Shown here: positions 62,812 through 64,000 of the stretch, one piece after another
How the letters are laid out: every line of letters starts with the position of its first letter
Position numbering within the stretch: position 1 is the stretch's first letter
Origin: Leclercia adecarboxylata
Lineage (GTDB): Bacteria; Pseudomonadota; Gammaproteobacteria; Enterobacterales; Enterobacteriaceae
Assembly (NCBI RefSeq): GCF_006171285.1
Contig: NZ_CP040889.1
Coordinates: forward strand, 3,782,001-3,846,000
Direction of reading: 5' to 3'
DNA length: 64,000 nt
Translations under genes and position numbers: made by a program
The notes under the pieces: generated by a model
What the model saw: only the letters and a program-made list of their open reading frames with translations
Told to the model about the DNA's origin: nothing
The model's database searches: none

Positions 62812-63732
62812 ATGTCCTCCTCTCGTTATGCCTTCTCCATCAAGCCGCAGGAAGCGATCCTGATCCTTATCACCATGTTCTGGGGCGGTACCTTTCTGGC
62901 CGTGCAGTACGCCGTGACGCTCAGCGATCCCTTCTTCTTTGTCGGCCTGCGCTTTGCCACGGCGGCGCTGGCGGTGGCGCTGATTTCCCTCAAAACCCTG
63001 CGCGGCCTGACCATGACCGAGCTGAAGGCGGGGCTGGCGATAGGGGTGGCGATTGCGATGGGCTACAGCCTGCAAACCTGGGGACTACAGACCATCCCCA
63101 GCAGTAAATCGGCCTTTATTACCGCCATGTATGTTCCGCTGGTGCCGCTGCTGCAGTGGCTCTGCCTGCGCCGGATGCCGGGGATGATGTCCTGCATCGG
63201 TATCGTGCTGGCCTTTATCGGGCTGATCCTGCTGGCCGGGCCGGAAGATAACCTACTGGCGCTCGGGAAAGGTGAGATCATTACCCTGGTGGGCGCGGTG
63301 GCGATTGCCGCCGAGATTATCCTCATCAGCGCCTGGGCCGGAAAGGTGGATGTCAAGCGCGTCACCGTTGTGCAGCTGGCCACCGCCTCGCTGGTGGCGT
63401 TTCTGACCATGATCCCGGCCGGGGAATCCGTTCCGCCGATGTCGGCCGGGCTGTGGATCGTGGCGCTCGGGCTTGGGATTTTCAGCGCCATTATTCAGGT
63501 GACCATGAACTGGGCCCAGCGCAGCGTCTCCCCGACGCGTGCAACGGTTATCTATACCGGCGAGCCGGTGTGGGCGGGGATCTTTGGCCGTCTGGCCGGG
63601 GAGCGTCTGCCGTTGCTGGCTCTGCTGGGCGCCGCCTTTATCATTGCGGGCGTGCTGGTGAGCGAGCTAAAGCTCAAAAGAAAGAATAAGGCGCTGGCGG
63701 AAGCCGACAGCGCCTCGCTGGATCAGTCCTGA
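62812..63732 (+). CDS. EamA-family (DMT) transporter
   Basis: The 306-residue protein has ten predicted helices in two EamA repeats: ILITMFWGGTFLAVQYAVTL near the N-terminus, IPSSKSAFITAMYVPLVPLL in repeat one, and RSVSPTRATVIYTGEPVWAG in repeat two. It ends in a polar, Lys/Ala-rich tail. The family moves amino acids or other metabolites outward; the substrate here is unknown. It is inserted between ymdF and rutG, which are neighbours in E. coli K-12. Its stop overlaps the convergent rutG end by 10 bp. Confidence 0.9.
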   Translation: MSSSRYAFSIKPQEAILILITMFWGGTFLAVQYAVTLSDPFFFVGLRFATAALAVALISLKTLRGLTMTELKAGLAIGVAIAMGYSLQTWGLQTIPSSKSAFITAMYVPLVPLLQWLCLRRMPGMMSCIGIVLAFIGLILLAGPEDNLLALGKGEIITLVGAVAIAAEIILISAWAGKVDVKRVTVVQLATASLVAFLTMIPAGESVPPMSAGLWIVALGLGIFSAIIQVTMNWAQRSVSPTRATVIYTGEPVWAGIFGRLAGERLPLLALLGAAFIIAGVLVSELKLKRKNKALAEADSASLDQS

Positions 63733-64000
63733 GGAACCGCTTCGCCCTGCGTCACCCCGGCCATCCGGCGGCTGAGCAGGGCGTTAAGGGCAATCGCGCC
63801 GAAAGTGGCCGTGCCGATACCGCCGAGGGTAAAGCCGCCCAGCGAAAGGGCAAAATCACCCGCTCCCAGCACCAGGGTCACGGCGACCATAATCAGGTTA
63901 CCGTTCTGGCTCAAATCGACATGGTTCTGCACCCAGATCCGCGCCCCGGCCACCGCGATTAACCCGAACACCACTATCGATGCCCCGCCAATTACCGGCG
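63723..64000 (-). CDS. rutG: Pyrimidine permease RutG, C-terminal part
   Basis: The frame is open to the window edge, so only the last 91 or so of about 440 residues are seen. The sequence PVIGGASIVVFGLIAVAGAR through NGNLIMVAVTLVLGAGDFAL is the end of the NCS2 (uracil/xanthine) permease domain and matches RutG, the uracil/thymine transporter of the rut pyrimidine degradation operon. Position after ymdF agrees with E. coli, where rutABCDEFG follow. Confidence 0.95.
   Translation of the reverse strand, partial: PVIGGASIVVFGLIAVAGARIWVQNHVDLSQNGNLIMVAVTLVLGAGDFALSLGGFTLGGIGTATFGAIALNALLSRRMAGVTQGEAVPQD

Overview
The window is chromosomal DNA from a member of the Enterobacteriaceae, most like the Enterobacter/Leclercia/Lelliottia/Kosakonia group. 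Two blocks are near-collinear with Escherichia coli K-12: pqiB-pqiC-rmf-fabA-ycbZ-matP-ompA-sulA-sxy-yccS-yccF-helD-mgsA-yccT-yccU-hspQ-rlmI-acyP-tusE-yccA (1-19.6 kb) and agp-yccJ-wrbA-ymdF-rutG (59.9-64 kb). The genus cannot be fixed from the sequence alone. No rRNA operon, CRISPR array, prophage or complete insertion sequence was seen.

The left block holds housekeeping genes: envelope lipid transport, unsaturated fatty acid synthesis with FabR and FadR sites, Ter macrodomain organisation, the SOS inhibitor sulA with a textbook LexA box, helicase IV, methylglyoxal synthase, rRNA methylation and tRNA thiolation. Two additions relative to K-12 are a YbcL-like protein with an AraC regulator (16.8-18.1 kb) and a solitary OppA-like binding protein (19.8-21.5 kb). 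The competence regulator sxy is frameshifted.

Between serT (21.6 kb) and agp (59.9 kb), where K-12 carries hya, app, gfc, tor and other genes, almost everything is accessory. A first segment of about 11.8 kb is bracketed by two identical tRNA-Ser(UGA) genes. It carries a BetT-like transporter, a DUF2254 membrane protein, a two-gene PQQ dehydrogenase (small membrane subunit plus quinoprotein), a beta-xylosidase/xyloside transporter operon and a LamB-like porin. Next come an HTH-membrane chimera, an Old Yellow Enzyme, a chaperone-usher fimbrial operon whose major pilin is frameshifted in a C tract, and a class C beta-lactamase with no ampR.

From 42 to 56 kb there is a LacI-family remnant, an M24 peptidase-like protein lacking two metal ligands, a MocA-type cytidylyltransferase, an SDR and an EamA exporter. 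These are followed by a cysteine-less sulfite-oxidase-fold protein paired with a GGDEF-EAL enzyme, a membrane protein with a 24-residue companion, a YghA-like SDR, an AraC regulator, a second-type isopropylmalate synthase with a LysR regulator, and a decarboxylase-like/tautomerase pair. From 56.5 to 59.7 kb lies an AT-rich patch: an orphan type VI secretion module (HExxH protein, duplicated-domain lipoprotein, Hcp), a chromosomal catA, and an HxlR regulator.

The strongest candidate for an undescribed system is the HExxH/lipoprotein/Hcp module at 56.5-58.4 kb. The periplasmic sensor-like/GGDEF-EAL pair at 47.1-49.5 kb comes second.
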